Assembly (NCBI RefSeq): GCF_014284125.1
Contig: NZ_JACOFX010000002.1
Location: 496,001 to 560,000, forward strand
DNA length: 64,000 bases
Reading direction: 5' to 3'
DNA from: Undibacterium umbellatum
Lineage (GTDB): Bacteria; Pseudomonadota; Gammaproteobacteria; Burkholderiales; Burkholderiaceae_D
The notes beneath the pieces were generated by a model. It had not been told where the DNA came from, did no database searches, and saw nothing but the letters and a program-made list of their open reading frames with translations. The position numbers were made by a program, and so were the translations under genes. The stretch's first letter is position 1. Each line of letters begins with the position of its first letter. Below are positions 55,250 through 63,942 of this stretch, one piece after another.

Positions 55250-55798
55250 ATGGAAAATCAACAAGTTATAAAGCTTGAAACCATCACTTTGGGTGGTGGC
55301 TGCTTCTGGTGCACTGAAGCGGTATTCCAGCAAATCCGCGGCGTATTGAAAGTAGTGTCCGGCTATTCTGGTGGTGCTGTGCATCAACCCACCTATGAGC
55401 AAATTTGTACCGGCAAGACCGGGCATGCAGAAGTGGTACGCCTGACTTTTGATCCTGCCATCGTCAGCTACCGGGATTTGTTGGAAATCTTCTTCACCAT
55501 TCATGACCCCACCACATTAAACCGCCAGGGTAATGATGTGGGTACACAGTATCGTTCTGTGATTTTCTTCCACGACACGCAACAACAAAGCCTGGCAGAG
55601 CAAGTCGTCAAGGAAATGGCTATGGTCTGGGATGATGAGATCGTCACGGAAATCAGCCAGGCACCGATGTTTTATCTTGCCGAAGACTATCACCAGAATT
55701 ATTTCCGCCAGCATCCGCAGCAAGGCTATTGCTCTTTCGTGGTGGCGCCGAAAGTCGCCAAGGCGAGAAAGATGTTCGCCAGCAAACTGATGGTCTGA
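55250..55798 (+). CDS. msrA: peptide methionine sulfoxide reductase MsrA
   Basis: 182 aa from ATG 55250, seven bases after AAAGGAG. Catalytic Cys18 lies in GGGCFWCTE; VVSGYSGGAVHQPTYEQICTGKTGHAEVVR and TLNRQGNDVGTQYRSVIFF are hallmark MsrA segments, with the C-terminal DYHQNYFRQHPQQGYC. Reduces S-methionine sulfoxide in oxidised proteins using thioredoxin. It is preceded by a broken msrA-like start and gene fragments (54137-55240), so its own upstream sequence may be rearranged. A HIT gene follows after 15 bp and may be cotranscribed. Confidence 0.95.
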   Translation: MENQQVIKLETITLGGGCFWCTEAVFQQIRGVLKVVSGYSGGAVHQPTYEQICTGKTGHAEVVRLTFDPAIVSYRDLLEIFFTIHDPTTLNRQGNDVGTQYRSVIFFHDTQQQSLAEQVVKEMAMVWDDEIVTEISQAPMFYLAEDYHQNYFRQHPQQGYCSFVVAPKVAKARKMFASKLMV

Positions 55799-55813
55799 TG
55801 AAAGTGTCGATTG

Positions 55814-56239
55814 ATGCCTACCCTGTTTGAAAGACTGATCTCTGGTGAGCTGCCCTGTGCCAAAGTGTATGAAGATGCCTTGGTGTTTGCTTTCATGGAC
55901 GCCGGGCAAATCAACCCCGGCCATGTACTGGTTGCCAGCAAACAGCCTTATGTGACACTGATGGATGCGGATGCCACCACTGCCATGGCGATGATGCGTG
56001 CCGCACATGCGATTGCCAGGGCAGTTCAATTGGAATTCCAGCCCGATGGCATGACCATCTTGCAGGCGAATCGCGAAGCTGGTTGGCAAACCGTGCCACA
56101 TCTGCACTTGCATGTTTTGCCCCGTTTTCACAATGACTGTGTAGAACTTGGCTGGCCGCGCAAGGAGCCTGGCCTTGATGTGCTGCAGTCTTATGCTGCA
56201 CGCTTGCAGTTGACCCAGGAAATTTTGGGTTTGGCTTAA
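55814..56239 (+). CDS. HIT-family nucleotide-binding hydrolase
   Basis: 141 aa from ATG 55814 (TTG 55811 is an alternative). The HxHxHx motif is HLHLHVLPR near residue 95, with the N-terminal SGELPCAKVYEDALVFAFMDAGQINPGHVLV typical of Hint/Fhit-type HIT proteins. These hydrolyse AMP-lysine, phosphoramidates or dinucleoside polyphosphates. The substrate is not evident. Starts 15 bp after msrA and is probably cotranscribed. Confidence 0.92.
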   Translation: MPTLFERLISGELPCAKVYEDALVFAFMDAGQINPGHVLVASKQPYVTLMDADATTAMAMMRAAHAIARAVQLEFQPDGMTILQANREAGWQTVPHLHLHVLPRFHNDCVELGWPRKEPGLDVLQSYAARLQLTQEILGLA

Positions 56240-56355
56240 GCATCTCCAGCGCTACCATCAGAGTGTTGTTCTTGTCAGACAATTAAGCTGATGAGTTTGT
56301 TTTTTGCTATGATTCCACCATGATGAATTTGTATGAAAATCAATGGGGGAAGCCG

Positions 56356-57402
56356 ATGTCTGATCTTTTTAGAAAAATACTGTGCTGCCTACTGCTGATG
56401 TGTGCTGCGACCGCGCAGGCAAGCATCAGCAAGATAGATGAACCTGTCACTTTGCAATTGAACCAGTCATTTCAAATCGCCATTCCTGGAGTGTGCAGTA
56501 CAGTGCTCAAGGACCAGTTCAATTTGGTGGAATTGCGTATCAATGGCGTGTTGACGCAATTAAAGCCCCTGGATTGCAATCCAGATCCTGCGATGAACAA
56601 GCTGAGTTTTTTCTTGCCTGAGCAAGACGGTAGTAATACCGCAGCGCAGCGCGAAGCTTTGATGGGTTCACCATGGCGTGAACTCAAAAACAATTTTCGC
56701 CGTGATTTGCCATTCAGCGTCAGCTTCAATAATGGTGCAGGTAATTCTGTTTTGGCGACAGGAACTTTCCGTTACCAGATATTGCAACCAGCTTACATCG
56801 TGGTCGGCTTTGGTTTTATTTTTGCCGTGGCTTATGCCCTGCTGAGACTTGGCCGTGAATCAGGCTTGCTCAGGGATACTGGCACAGCGGCAATTGCCAA
56901 ACGCTCATACAGCCTCGCCAGGGTGCAGATGGCATGGTGGTTTTTCATCGTGTTTGCTTCTTATGTGTGGCTATGGATAGTCGGGGAGGGGATTCCCGAT
57001 ATTTCTACTCAGGCATTGGGCTTGATGGGGATAGGCAGCGCGACTTATCTGACTGCTGCAGGTGTGGATTCCAGCAAACAAAATCAGTTTGGCGAGAGCA
57101 AGGGTTTTTTTGACGACATCATGAGTGATGCGCAAGGCCTGGCACTTTACCGCTTTCAATTGCTGGTATTTAATATCTTGTTTGGCGTACTGTTTTTTGT
57201 GTATGTGATACAGCATGTCAGCATGCCTGACTTTGACGGCAGTATCCTGACCTTGCTGGGCATGAGTTCAGGTACTTATGCTGGTTTTAAAATTCCTGAA
57301 CATGTACCAAAGCCATCAGACGCCAGTGCCAGTAGCGGTACTGTGATTGTTACTAGCACCAGCAGCGTATCCAGCAATGGCAGCAGCACAACAACAACTT
57401 GA
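56356..57402 (+). CDS. membrane protein of unknown function, exported N-terminus
   Basis: 348 aa from ATG 56356, with GGGGGA upstream (an earlier ATG at 56320 lacks one). A signal peptide (RKILCCLLLMCAATAQA) is followed by a roughly 130-residue extracytoplasmic domain, then about three membrane helices (YIVVGFGFIFAVAYALLRLG; MAWWFFIVFASYVWLWIVGE; LLVFNILFGVLFFVYVIQHV), with a Ser/Thr-rich C-terminal tail (TSTSSVSSNGSSTTTT). I recognise no family. A terminator-like hairpin follows the stop. Confidence 0.75.
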   Translation: MSDLFRKILCCLLLMCAATAQASISKIDEPVTLQLNQSFQIAIPGVCSTVLKDQFNLVELRINGVLTQLKPLDCNPDPAMNKLSFFLPEQDGSNTAAQREALMGSPWRELKNNFRRDLPFSVSFNNGAGNSVLATGTFRYQILQPAYIVVGFGFIFAVAYALLRLGRESGLLRDTGTAAIAKRSYSLARVQMAWWFFIVFASYVWLWIVGEGIPDISTQALGLMGIGSATYLTAAGVDSSKQNQFGESKGFFDDIMSDAQGLALYRFQLLVFNILFGVLFFVYVIQHVSMPDFDGSILTLLGMSSGTYAGFKIPEHVPKPSDASASSGTVIVTSTSSVSSNGSSTTTT

Positions 57403-57416
57403 TTCGAGCCGGGAAG

Positions 57417-57442
57417 CAGGGGAGCTATGACTCCCCTGTGTT
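57417..57442 (+). terminator. candidate terminator between convergent genes
   Basis: CAGGGGAG (57417-57424), loop CTATGA, CTCCCCTG (57431-57438), followed by TGTTTAG. Strong stem, weak T run, so efficiency is uncertain. Lies between the membrane-protein stop (57402) and the convergent START-like gene stop (57442). Confidence 0.6.
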
Positions 57443-58044
57443 TAGCGCAGCTTGTTTCTCAGTGCATCCATCATTTTCGGTATGCTGTCTTTGCTCATGC
57501 TATCAACGATCCAGCCCAGGCCCAAGGGGACAGGTCCGGGATCGGTAAATACCTGGTATTTGACGACAGTCTTTGCAGGGTTGCTGACCAGGCTAGAAAG
57601 CTCCCATAAACCAGAAGTGTCTGCAATCGTTTCTTCCTGTTTCAATCCTTCCCATGGCTGCAATTTCCAGCTCAGATTGCAGGTGGCAGGGCTGACTTTG
57701 GGTGTCATTTTCAAACGGTATTTTTTGACTTTACCGAGCGGCAGATGCAGGGTGAAGTCCACCAGGGCAGACTCATCTGGCTGGCGCGTGACCTTGGCGT
57801 TGGCAGTATTTGGCATGAAGCTGGGGTAATCTTCATACGCCTGTATTGTCGCGCACACTTTGGCGACCGGGGCATTCAGGATAGTGCTTGCCACAAAAGT
57901 CTTGCCATTGCTGTCAGGCTTGCTTTGATCAATTAACTGCACTTCGGTTTCATTGAATTTGCTGGCATCCAGCTGTGCTGCCTGCGCACTCGACAGTAAT
58001 AATAATCCGGCCGTAATGCCGATTAAAACAAATACATGCTTCAT
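57442..58044 (-). CDS. exported START/SRPBCC-like protein
   Basis: 200 aa. Signal peptide (KHVFVLIGITAGLLLLSSAQA), then a SRPBCC (polyketide cyclase/START-like) helix-grip fold: LDASKFNETEVQLIDQS, ILNAPVAKVCATIQAYEDYPSFMP (core motif), DFTLHLPLGKVKKYRLKMTPKV, SDPGPVPLGLGW-like end (TDPGPVPLGLGWIVDSMSKDSIPKMMDALR). Probably binds a lipid or other hydrophobic ligand in the periplasm. Last gene of a tight operon; its ATG overlaps the phosphatase stop (ATGA). Confidence 0.8.
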   Translation of the reverse strand: MKHVFVLIGITAGLLLLSSAQAAQLDASKFNETEVQLIDQSKPDSNGKTFVASTILNAPVAKVCATIQAYEDYPSFMPNTANAKVTRQPDESALVDFTLHLPLGKVKKYRLKMTPKVSPATCNLSWKLQPWEGLKQEETIADTSGLWELSSLVSNPAKTVVKYQVFTDPGPVPLGLGWIVDSMSKDSIPKMMDALRNKLR

Positions 58045-58619
58045 GGTTGACTCACACCTTCACGTATTTTTTCTATATTCACTTTTTTCAGATACTTGGG
58101 GATATTTCTCCACATGCTGTGGTAGCCATAACCACCTTTTATCAATTCTTCCATTGCCTGTTCTTTACTCCAGGCCTGATACAGGATTCTATACATGGCT
58201 GTCACCAGGCCGGTGCGGTCGGCGCCATGCAGGCAATGCAGCAGCACAGGGCCATCTTTCTCGGCAGCCTTGATTGCCCGCAAGGCGGCAATGACATTCT
58301 GGTCATTGATACTCCAGGTATTGATACCTACCCGTTGCAGCCTGATGCTGGAATCTTTGAGTAACTTGTCGTCTGAATGAAAGGAGCGCAAGCTGACCAC
58401 AGTCTTGATACCAAGTGACTGCAGCAAGGCGACATCTTTGCTATCCAGCTGGGCGCTACGATAAAAATCCTGATGAATACGGTACAGGTTTTGTGCTTCT
58501 GCTACTGGGGTGGCCCAGTCAGCAGGACGGTTTTCTTGTGCACTGGCGACATTCGTTGTCAGGAGAAAAGCAGCACAAGACAGTGCAGCCAGACTGACAA
58601 CGAGTCGTTTATTTTGCAT
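58041..58619 (-). CDS. exported dual-specificity/tyrosine phosphatase-like protein
   Basis: 192 aa from ATG 58619; an earlier ATG at 58640 is possible. Signal peptide (RLVVSLAALSCAAFLLTTNVASA), then a cysteine-phosphatase fold: VALLQSLGIKTVVSLRSFHSDDKLL and the HCxxGxxR P-loop LLHCLHGADRTGL (nucleophile Cys, Arg), with a WPD-type Asp upstream unclear. Such exported phosphatases can act on lipid phosphates, phosphoinositides or proteins. Its start overlaps the membrane-protein stop by about 11 bp and its stop overlaps the START-like gene (ATGA). Confidence 0.85.
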   Translation of the reverse strand: MQNKRLVVSLAALSCAAFLLTTNVASAQENRPADWATPVAEAQNLYRIHQDFYRSAQLDSKDVALLQSLGIKTVVSLRSFHSDDKLLKDSSIRLQRVGINTWSINDQNVIAALRAIKAAEKDGPVLLHCLHGADRTGLVTAMYRILYQAWSKEQAMEELIKGGYGYHSMWRNIPKYLKKVNIEKIREGVSQP

Positions 58620-59115
58620 TTTTCTGATCTTGTAGAGCATGGTTTTTATACGAAAAAATGTAGAGAAAAGTAGCACCAAAAAAGCCCAGCCAATAATCGG
58701 TAGGCAAACCCAATAACCAGTGTACATGCCAGGGAACATCATGGGCGCTGAATCGTGAAATGCCGTAAGCGGGGTTCATGACAAACCATAAAAAATCTTC
58801 AACTATCCAGAATGTGATGATATTGGCGATGGCGCGGCATTCAAGTTTCACGGACCATTGCTGCAGCATTGCAAAGGGAAAATGAAAAAACAGCGTAATG
58901 AAGGGAAACACCCAGGCATGATAACCCGTCATGGCCCGGCCACCCCAAAAGATGTCCAGCAACCAGTGTTTTTCTATGCGCCAGGTGGGCAGATTGGCAG
59001 CCCAGCCTGCACTGCCTTCTATCTGGATTTCTACCTGAGCAAAAAACAAGGCCAGGACACAGACAAAGGTAAAGCAAAGCAGGAAGGGCTTGAATGAATT
59101 GTTGGCAGATTTCAT
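58609..59115 (-). CDS. small membrane protein in the glycolipid operon
   Basis: 168 aa from ATG 59115; the frame also opens with TTG at 59133, which would overlap the glycosyltransferase stop as TTGA. About four membrane segments (LLCFTFVCVLALFFAQ; AWVFPFITLFFHFPFAML; ANIITFWIVEDFLWFVMNP; YWLGFFGATFLYIFSY). A His/Trp-rich stretch (HDVPWHVHWLLGLP) near the end. I recognise no family. It lies between the glycosyltransferase and the phosphatase and overlaps the phosphatase start. Confidence 0.75.
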   Translation of the reverse strand: MKSANNSFKPFLLCFTFVCVLALFFAQVEIQIEGSAGWAANLPTWRIEKHWLLDIFWGGRAMTGYHAWVFPFITLFFHFPFAMLQQWSVKLECRAIANIITFWIVEDFLWFVMNPAYGISRFSAHDVPWHVHWLLGLPTDYWLGFFGATFLYIFSYKNHALQDQKNAK

Positions 59116-59129
59116 ATTCAAACCAGGTC

Positions 59130-60260
59130 TCAAACCGGTGTATCCAGTATGGTTCGTAAGACTTGCATTGCTGCCTGCGGACGACCCAGCGCTTGTGCCT
59201 TGACATGCATGTCGTGTAATTTTCCCGGGTGCTGCAGCAGGTAATTCAGTCTATATGCCAGGCTGATATCGTCATAGGCTTTCATGGCAACGCCCTGTTC
59301 CAGCAAAAAGTCGGCATTGCGTTCTTCCTGTCCTGGAATCGGGGAGTTGACGATCATCGGCAGGCCCATGGCCAGGCATTCAGACGTAGTCAGACCACCT
59401 GGCTTGGTAATGACCAGATCAGCGCAAGCCATCAGGCGTTCCACTTTATCGGTATAACCTTGAGGTAACAAGCGTCCAGGGAAACGCAATGCCAACTTTT
59501 GCAGGGCTTGCAATGCCGGTGCGTTTTTGCCAGCCAGGACGATAAGCTGGAAATTGCCTGGCAGTGACAGCAGTCGTTCAGCAACTTCATCCAGACCGCC
59601 GAGGCCAGCACCGCCACCCATCAGTATAAAGGTTTGCAGTGCAGGATTAAGGCCAAATTCTCCCGCACAGCCAGTCCTGTCAAGGTGCTGCGTGAAGGCA
59701 GGCATGATGGGAATACCGGTGACATGGATGCGTTCACTCGGGATTCCAGACGTGCGCATGCGGTCGGCTACTTCTTCACTGGCGGCAAAATAACCAGCCA
59801 TATGTTCGTGTACCCACATCCTGTGCAAATCAAAGTCGGTGACTTGTACCCAGACCGGGCAATGCAGTCTCTCTTTGCGCAACAAGCGGGACAACATTTC
59901 TGCTGGCAGGAAATGGGTGCAGACGATGACATCTGGCGCAAAGTCGGCAATTGCTTGCAGTAGAGGGCGAGCATTTAGTCGTTCTATGCCACGCCGTAGC
60001 TTTTCCATGGTGCTGTCAGACTGCGCTTCATTGCTGGCATGGTAGAGATAACCCCACAGCGTCGGCGCTTTATTGACCAGTTTGATATAAAAATCAGTAT
60101 AAATCTTGCGGAATCCGGCGGTGACAAAATCCATCACATCCAGATGCAAGACTTCAGTGTCAGCAGGGTATCCCAGCGATGTTGCCTGTATGGCCTCGGC
60201 GGCGCGCTTGTGACCGGCACCAGCGGAAACGCTTAATAACAAGATCTTTTTCGTAGGCAT
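59130..60260 (-). CDS. MGDG synthase-type diacylglycerol glycosyltransferase
   Basis: 376 aa from ATG 60260 (an earlier in-frame start at 60338 would add a 26-residue extension). N-terminal MGDG-synthase domain: SVSAGAGHKRAAEAI and DVMDFVTAGFRKIYTDFYIKLVNKAPTLWGYLY, then a GT28-type C-terminal domain with GGGAGLGGLDEVAERLL, PQGYTDKVERLMACADLVITKPGGLTTSE. It transfers a hexose from UDP-sugar to diacylglycerol; UgtP and plant MGD1 are relatives. First gene of a four-gene operon with a membrane protein, a phosphatase and a START-like protein. Confidence 0.9.
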   Translation of the reverse strand: MPTKKILLLSVSAGAGHKRAAEAIQATSLGYPADTEVLHLDVMDFVTAGFRKIYTDFYIKLVNKAPTLWGYLYHASNEAQSDSTMEKLRRGIERLNARPLLQAIADFAPDVIVCTHFLPAEMLSRLLRKERLHCPVWVQVTDFDLHRMWVHEHMAGYFAASEEVADRMRTSGIPSERIHVTGIPIMPAFTQHLDRTGCAGEFGLNPALQTFILMGGGAGLGGLDEVAERLLSLPGNFQLIVLAGKNAPALQALQKLALRFPGRLLPQGYTDKVERLMACADLVITKPGGLTTSECLAMGLPMIVNSPIPGQEERNADFLLEQGVAMKAYDDISLAYRLNYLLQHPGKLHDMHVKAQALGRPQAAMQVLRTILDTPV

Positions 60261-60371
60261 GGACTTCGGTGTGGGTAAAAACACCGAGAATACCACGGTC
60301 TGTAAACCATTATGCCAATTTGGCCTGCTGACTATCACCTGCTCGGTTAGTAATCAGCGACCTGGATTGCT

Positions 60372-61007
60372 TTAAGGTTGCAGACGGGAAATTTTCCACC
60401 CACCATTTTCATCCGATGCATAAATGATACGGTCATGCAGGCGCGAACTGCGTCCTTGCCAGAATTCGACGTGGTCTGGTATCAGCCGGTAACCACCCCA
60501 ATGTGCAGGGCGTGGTGGGTTATCGCCAAATTCAGCAATTACGGCGGCGAGTTTTTGCTCGAGTTCGGCACGGTCAGCAATAGGCTGGCTTTGTTGCGAA
60601 GCCAGTGCACTTTGACGGCTACCTAACGGGCGGTTATTGAAGTAGGCATCATTTTCAGCGTCGCTGAGCTTTTCTATGCGGCCTTCTATGCGTACTTGTC
60701 TTTCCAGCGGAATCCAGAAAAACAGCAGGGCAGCATGCGGATTGCTTTCCAGGTCCTGGCCTTTGGCACTATCGTAATTGGTGAACCAGGAAAAACCGCG
60801 CTCATCGAACTCTTTGATGAGGACAATGCGTGAGCTTGGCCTGCCTTCAGGATTGACCGTGGACAGGGTCATGGCATTTGGTTCTGCTACATCAGCTTTC
60901 AAAGCTTGATCAAACCAGTTGGCGAACTGACTGTATGGGTCGTCAGTGACATCGGATTCAGCCAGGCTGGCTTTTTTGTAGTCAGTGCGGATATCAGCTA
61001 CGGACAT
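60372..61007 (-). CDS. pdxH: pyridoxamine 5'-phosphate oxidase PdxH
   Basis: 211 aa, exact family size. N-terminus [16 protein letters not shown] with [28 protein letters not shown] typical of PdxH, then [24 protein letters not shown] (FMN binding), [39 protein letters not shown] and the C-terminal [30 protein letters not shown]. It oxidises PNP/PMP to pyridoxal phosphate using FMN and O2. Stands apart on its own promoter region. Confidence 0.95.
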   Translation of the reverse strand: MSVADIRTDYKKASLAESDVTDDPYSQFANWFDQALKADVAEPNAMTLSTVNPEGRPSSRIVLIKEFDERGFSWFTNYDSAKGQDLESNPHAALLFFWIPLERQVRIEGRIEKLSDAENDAYFNNRPLGSRQSALASQQSQPIADRAELEQKLAAVIAEFGDNPPRPAHWGGYRLIPDHVEFWQGRSSRLHDRIIYASDENGGWKISRLQP

Positions 61008-61045
61008 GGTTTTCCTCGATATGGTATTGATAAACTAGTTAATTT

Positions 61046-61579
61046 TTATGCGGCAATGCCACGCCTTGCCTGCATGGCTGTACCGAGCGCTGACATTTGT
61101 GCATCAGAAAACAGGCGCTTTGCCATGGGGGCAATTTGAGTTTCTTCTATTTGCATGTGCTCGCTGTAAAGGACTTGAAAATCCTGAACCGCCCTGGCAG
61201 ACAGGGATGCCGCACTTGCTGCGGCAATGGCACTGAGCTGTTTCTCCAGTTGTTGCCACTGCGCTGCCATATCTTCATGCTGACCAAGAATTTTTGGCAA
61301 CAGCGCGGCTAGCAGCCTGGCATCGTCGTCTTTGGCGGTCACTTGCAGTTCCGGCAAGAGATTAATTTCTTCATCTTCGTGATGCAAAGGCGCTGCCTTG
61401 GTAAAGTAATTCAACACAGACTGGGCAGCCTGCTGGGCTTCTTTGTCGGCCCCGTGAGTGGGCAAGTGGTCCAGCAACTTGGTCATGGTCGCCAGTTGTT
61501 TGCGTATGCGATCATGGCAATGCTTGAGTACTGCCAGGGGCTGATCAAAGCCTGGGGCACTGTCGAATAAAGTATTCAT
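61046..61579 (-). CDS. hemerythrin-domain protein
   Basis: 177 aa from ATG 61579 (GTG at 61585 is an alternative). The hemerythrin His/Glu pattern is visible: LKHCHDRIRKQL, PLHHEDEEINLLPEL, LGQHEDMAAQWQQLE and YSEHMQIEETQIAPMA, forming a four-helix bundle that can bind a di-iron centre. Probably cytoplasmic; members act in iron, O2 or nitric-oxide handling. It is close to pdxH on the same strand but has its own start region. Confidence 0.9.
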   Translation of the reverse strand: MNTLFDSAPGFDQPLAVLKHCHDRIRKQLATMTKLLDHLPTHGADKEAQQAAQSVLNYFTKAAPLHHEDEEINLLPELQVTAKDDDARLLAALLPKILGQHEDMAAQWQQLEKQLSAIAAASAASLSARAVQDFQVLYSEHMQIEETQIAPMAKRLFSDAQMSALGTAMQARRGIAA

Positions 61580-61651
61580 TTTCACTTTGCGGCTGTGTGA
61601 GTATGCTCATTATGCAATAGACAGGCTACCCCTGCTTGCGTCATATCAAAT

Positions 61652-62527
61652 TCAGGCGTGCTGGCAGTCAGCCAGGCAAATATACTCACCGGCAATAGCT
61701 TGGCACTTGTTTGGCTGCTGGGATGCAGCCGTGCTTTCTTTCAAGTCGTTCAGATTAAAACCATGTTGCTGCAGAAATCTCGCAACCTGGTCTTGCGCCA
61801 TGCCTGACAAAAAAGGCTCGGCTTTTCTCTCGAGGAAAAAATCAATGATTTTGCTGGCCGGACGGAAATTAGGCCGGCCATTCGTCTGGATTTCCATCCA
61901 CGTAAAAATCAACGAAGCATTCGTGCTTGCCAACTGTATTTGCTGCAAAAAGCTGGCTACATCGCTGCTCGTTAAATACATCAGCAAGCCTTCTGCGATG
62001 AACAGGGTCTTCAGGTTCGCATCAAAGCCCTCACACTTTCTTAATACATCTGCCAGATTTTGTTTGCCCAGTTCAGCGGCAATATAGTGAATACGATTTT
62101 CCTGTGATGCATTTGCCGCTGCACGCTTGACTGCCTGCGTTGCCGGGTGATCGATTTCTATCAGCCTCAAGTTCTTATGTTGCTCAGCCAATTCCATGCA
62201 CAAGGTATCGTAACCCGCACCAAGCAAGACGATCTGGTGCGTGCCGGCAGCGATAGATTGCGCGGTGTATTCCCTGATCACCTTTTTGCGTAAGACATAG
62301 TGCAGCAAGATACCAGGAAGGGTGATTTTCTCTGCCGCATAGACCAGTGTGCGAAACCAGTGCCGCGCTACCAGGCTGGCCAGGCGCGGATGGCTGGCAC
62401 GTAATAGACCATGGCCATGCGCGGCCATGGTAGCAGGCACCATGGCGCGATAGTCTGGATCAAGCGCCAGCATTTGCACTCCTGCGGCAACGATCAGCGC
62501 AGTGTTGCTGGCTTGATCCGCCTTCAT
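61652..62527 (-). CDS. class I SAM-dependent methyltransferase (leucine carboxyl methyltransferase-like)
   Basis: 291 aa. LCM/PPM-family pattern: GAGYDTLCMELAEQHKNLRLIEIDHPATQ (SAM motif and acidic loop), FIAEGLLMYLTSSDVASFLQQIQ. These methylate carboxylates. It begins within the last codon of the FAD-oxidase gene (ATGA overlap at 62524-62527), so the two are coupled. Substrate unknown; probably the product of the FAD enzyme or a related acid. Confidence 0.88.
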   Translation of the reverse strand: MKADQASNTALIVAAGVQMLALDPDYRAMVPATMAAHGHGLLRASHPRLASLVARHWFRTLVYAAEKITLPGILLHYVLRKKVIREYTAQSIAAGTHQIVLLGAGYDTLCMELAEQHKNLRLIEIDHPATQAVKRAAANASQENRIHYIAAELGKQNLADVLRKCEGFDANLKTLFIAEGLLMYLTSSDVASFLQQIQLASTNASLIFTWMEIQTNGRPNFRPASKIIDFFLERKAEPFLSGMAQDQVARFLQQHGFNLNDLKESTAASQQPNKCQAIAGEYICLADCQHA

Positions 62528-63942
62528 GCTGCCTGCTCCAGGTGCGCAGCAAACATGGCTGCATGATGCTGGAACCAGGTGCTCTGGAATAGCAGTTCAG
62601 GGTCAAAGCGGTGTTTGTAAGCGAGGAAGTTTTCAAAATTGGGATAGCAATGGCGAATTTGCTCCGCCGTGGCAAAGCGACCATAGGTAAGATAAAAACT
62701 GCCATCGCGTTTGATCGCCAGATCGATCAAGCGGCGGAAGGCGCTACCGGTTGCAGTAATGCCGCATTCAGTATGTTCCGTATGCAGATTAAAAATAACA
62801 CAGGCATAGTCTTGCCTGGCCCAAGGCATAAAGCTCTCTGTATCTGCCTCTATCAAACGCACTGTTCCGTAGATGAGGTCAACACCATGCTGGCGAAAAT
62901 CCTGGGCTGCATCACGCATGAAGGCTGGCAGTTCAGCTTTTGGTACATACAATTCACCGATCATCTCCGAACCCTGATGTCCGAGCAGGCTGTCAATCTG
63001 TTTGTGATAGCCATTCAGATAAGTGGTTTGTTGCAGCCTGTCACTCCAGTAAGTCTGGCCAGAACTGGCCATATAGTGCTGGGCATAGCAATCAAAGGCA
63101 CGGCTCTTGTCCACATGGGCGAGTACCAGCAATTGTTGCCATTGTTCATCACTGAGCGCATGCTCTTCCTTGATGTTGCTTGCATGAGATACAGGGCAAT
63201 AACAGGAAAATACACCGCGCTGTAAAAAGTCAGGGCTGGCTGGGTCGATGGCGAACTGGAAGTCTCCATAGACATAGCCAGCGTCTATACGTTGTGCAAA
63301 CGCGGGCATCAATTCCTCCAGCGAGATGATACTGACATCGCGACGCATTTTTTGTCTTTTCGTCAGACGCAGACTGACTTTGGTAATGACGCCAAACATG
63401 CCATAGCCACCGATGGCAAGCCGGAACAGATGATTGTTGCTATCGCGGCTGCAATGCAGCAAATTGTTTTCAGCATCAAGCAGGCTGAAGCTTTCTACAT
63501 CATCAATGAAGGGGCGCATTTGCAAACCACGTCCATGCACATTGGCAGACAGACAGCCGCCTATACTCAGGTCATCGGCCCCCGTTTGTTTTTGCCGTAT
63601 GCCCCATTGATGCGCGCTGTCTTTTTGTGCTTCTTCAAGGTAGTCAATCAGCGCTGGCCACTGTATGCCAGCCTCGACCTCGATGATGCCCAGTTCGCGA
63701 TCGAAATTGAGCACCTTGTCCATGCTACGCATGTCCAGCAAGATGGCATTTTCTGCAAACTGTTGCCCACCCATGGCATGCTTGGCTGCACTGATGGCAA
63801 TTTTCCTGCCCAGGCTTTTGGCTTTTTCCAGGGCGGTGGCCAGTTGGGGGAGGCTGCTTATTTCCTTGATTTCGCTGACCGTAGTCAGGTTCAGGGCGGA
63901 ATGGACGTCGTTGACCATGTTTGTAGGTTCAGGTTTGTGCAT
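62524..63942 (-). CDS. FAD-binding oxidoreductase (FAD_binding_4 / aldonolactone oxidase-like)
   Basis: 472 aa from ATG 63942, with AAGGAG nine bases upstream. The N-terminal p-cresol methylhydroxylase/FAD-binding_4 fold is clear: LGRKIAISAAKHAMGGQQF, AGIQWPALIDYLEEA, DDLSIGGCLSANVHGRG and AIGGYGMFGVITKVSLRL. The C-terminal half (about 230-470) is the substrate domain, ending FLAYKHRFDPELLFQSTWF, similar to L-gulonolactone oxidase or D-arabinonolactone oxidase. Substrate unknown. It overlaps the methyltransferase gene by four bases. Confidence 0.9.
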   Translation of the reverse strand: MHKPEPTNMVNDVHSALNLTTVSEIKEISSLPQLATALEKAKSLGRKIAISAAKHAMGGQQFAENAILLDMRSMDKVLNFDRELGIIEVEAGIQWPALIDYLEEAQKDSAHQWGIRQKQTGADDLSIGGCLSANVHGRGLQMRPFIDDVESFSLLDAENNLLHCSRDSNNHLFRLAIGGYGMFGVITKVSLRLTKRQKMRRDVSIISLEELMPAFAQRIDAGYVYGDFQFAIDPASPDFLQRGVFSCYCPVSHASNIKEEHALSDEQWQQLLVLAHVDKSRAFDCYAQHYMASSGQTYWSDRLQQTTYLNGYHKQIDSLLGHQGSEMIGELYVPKAELPAFMRDAAQDFRQHGVDLIYGTVRLIEADTESFMPWARQDYACVIFNLHTEHTECGITATGSAFRRLIDLAIKRDGSFYLTYGRFATAEQIRHCYPNFENFLAYKHRFDPELLFQSTWFQHHAAMFAAHLEQAA

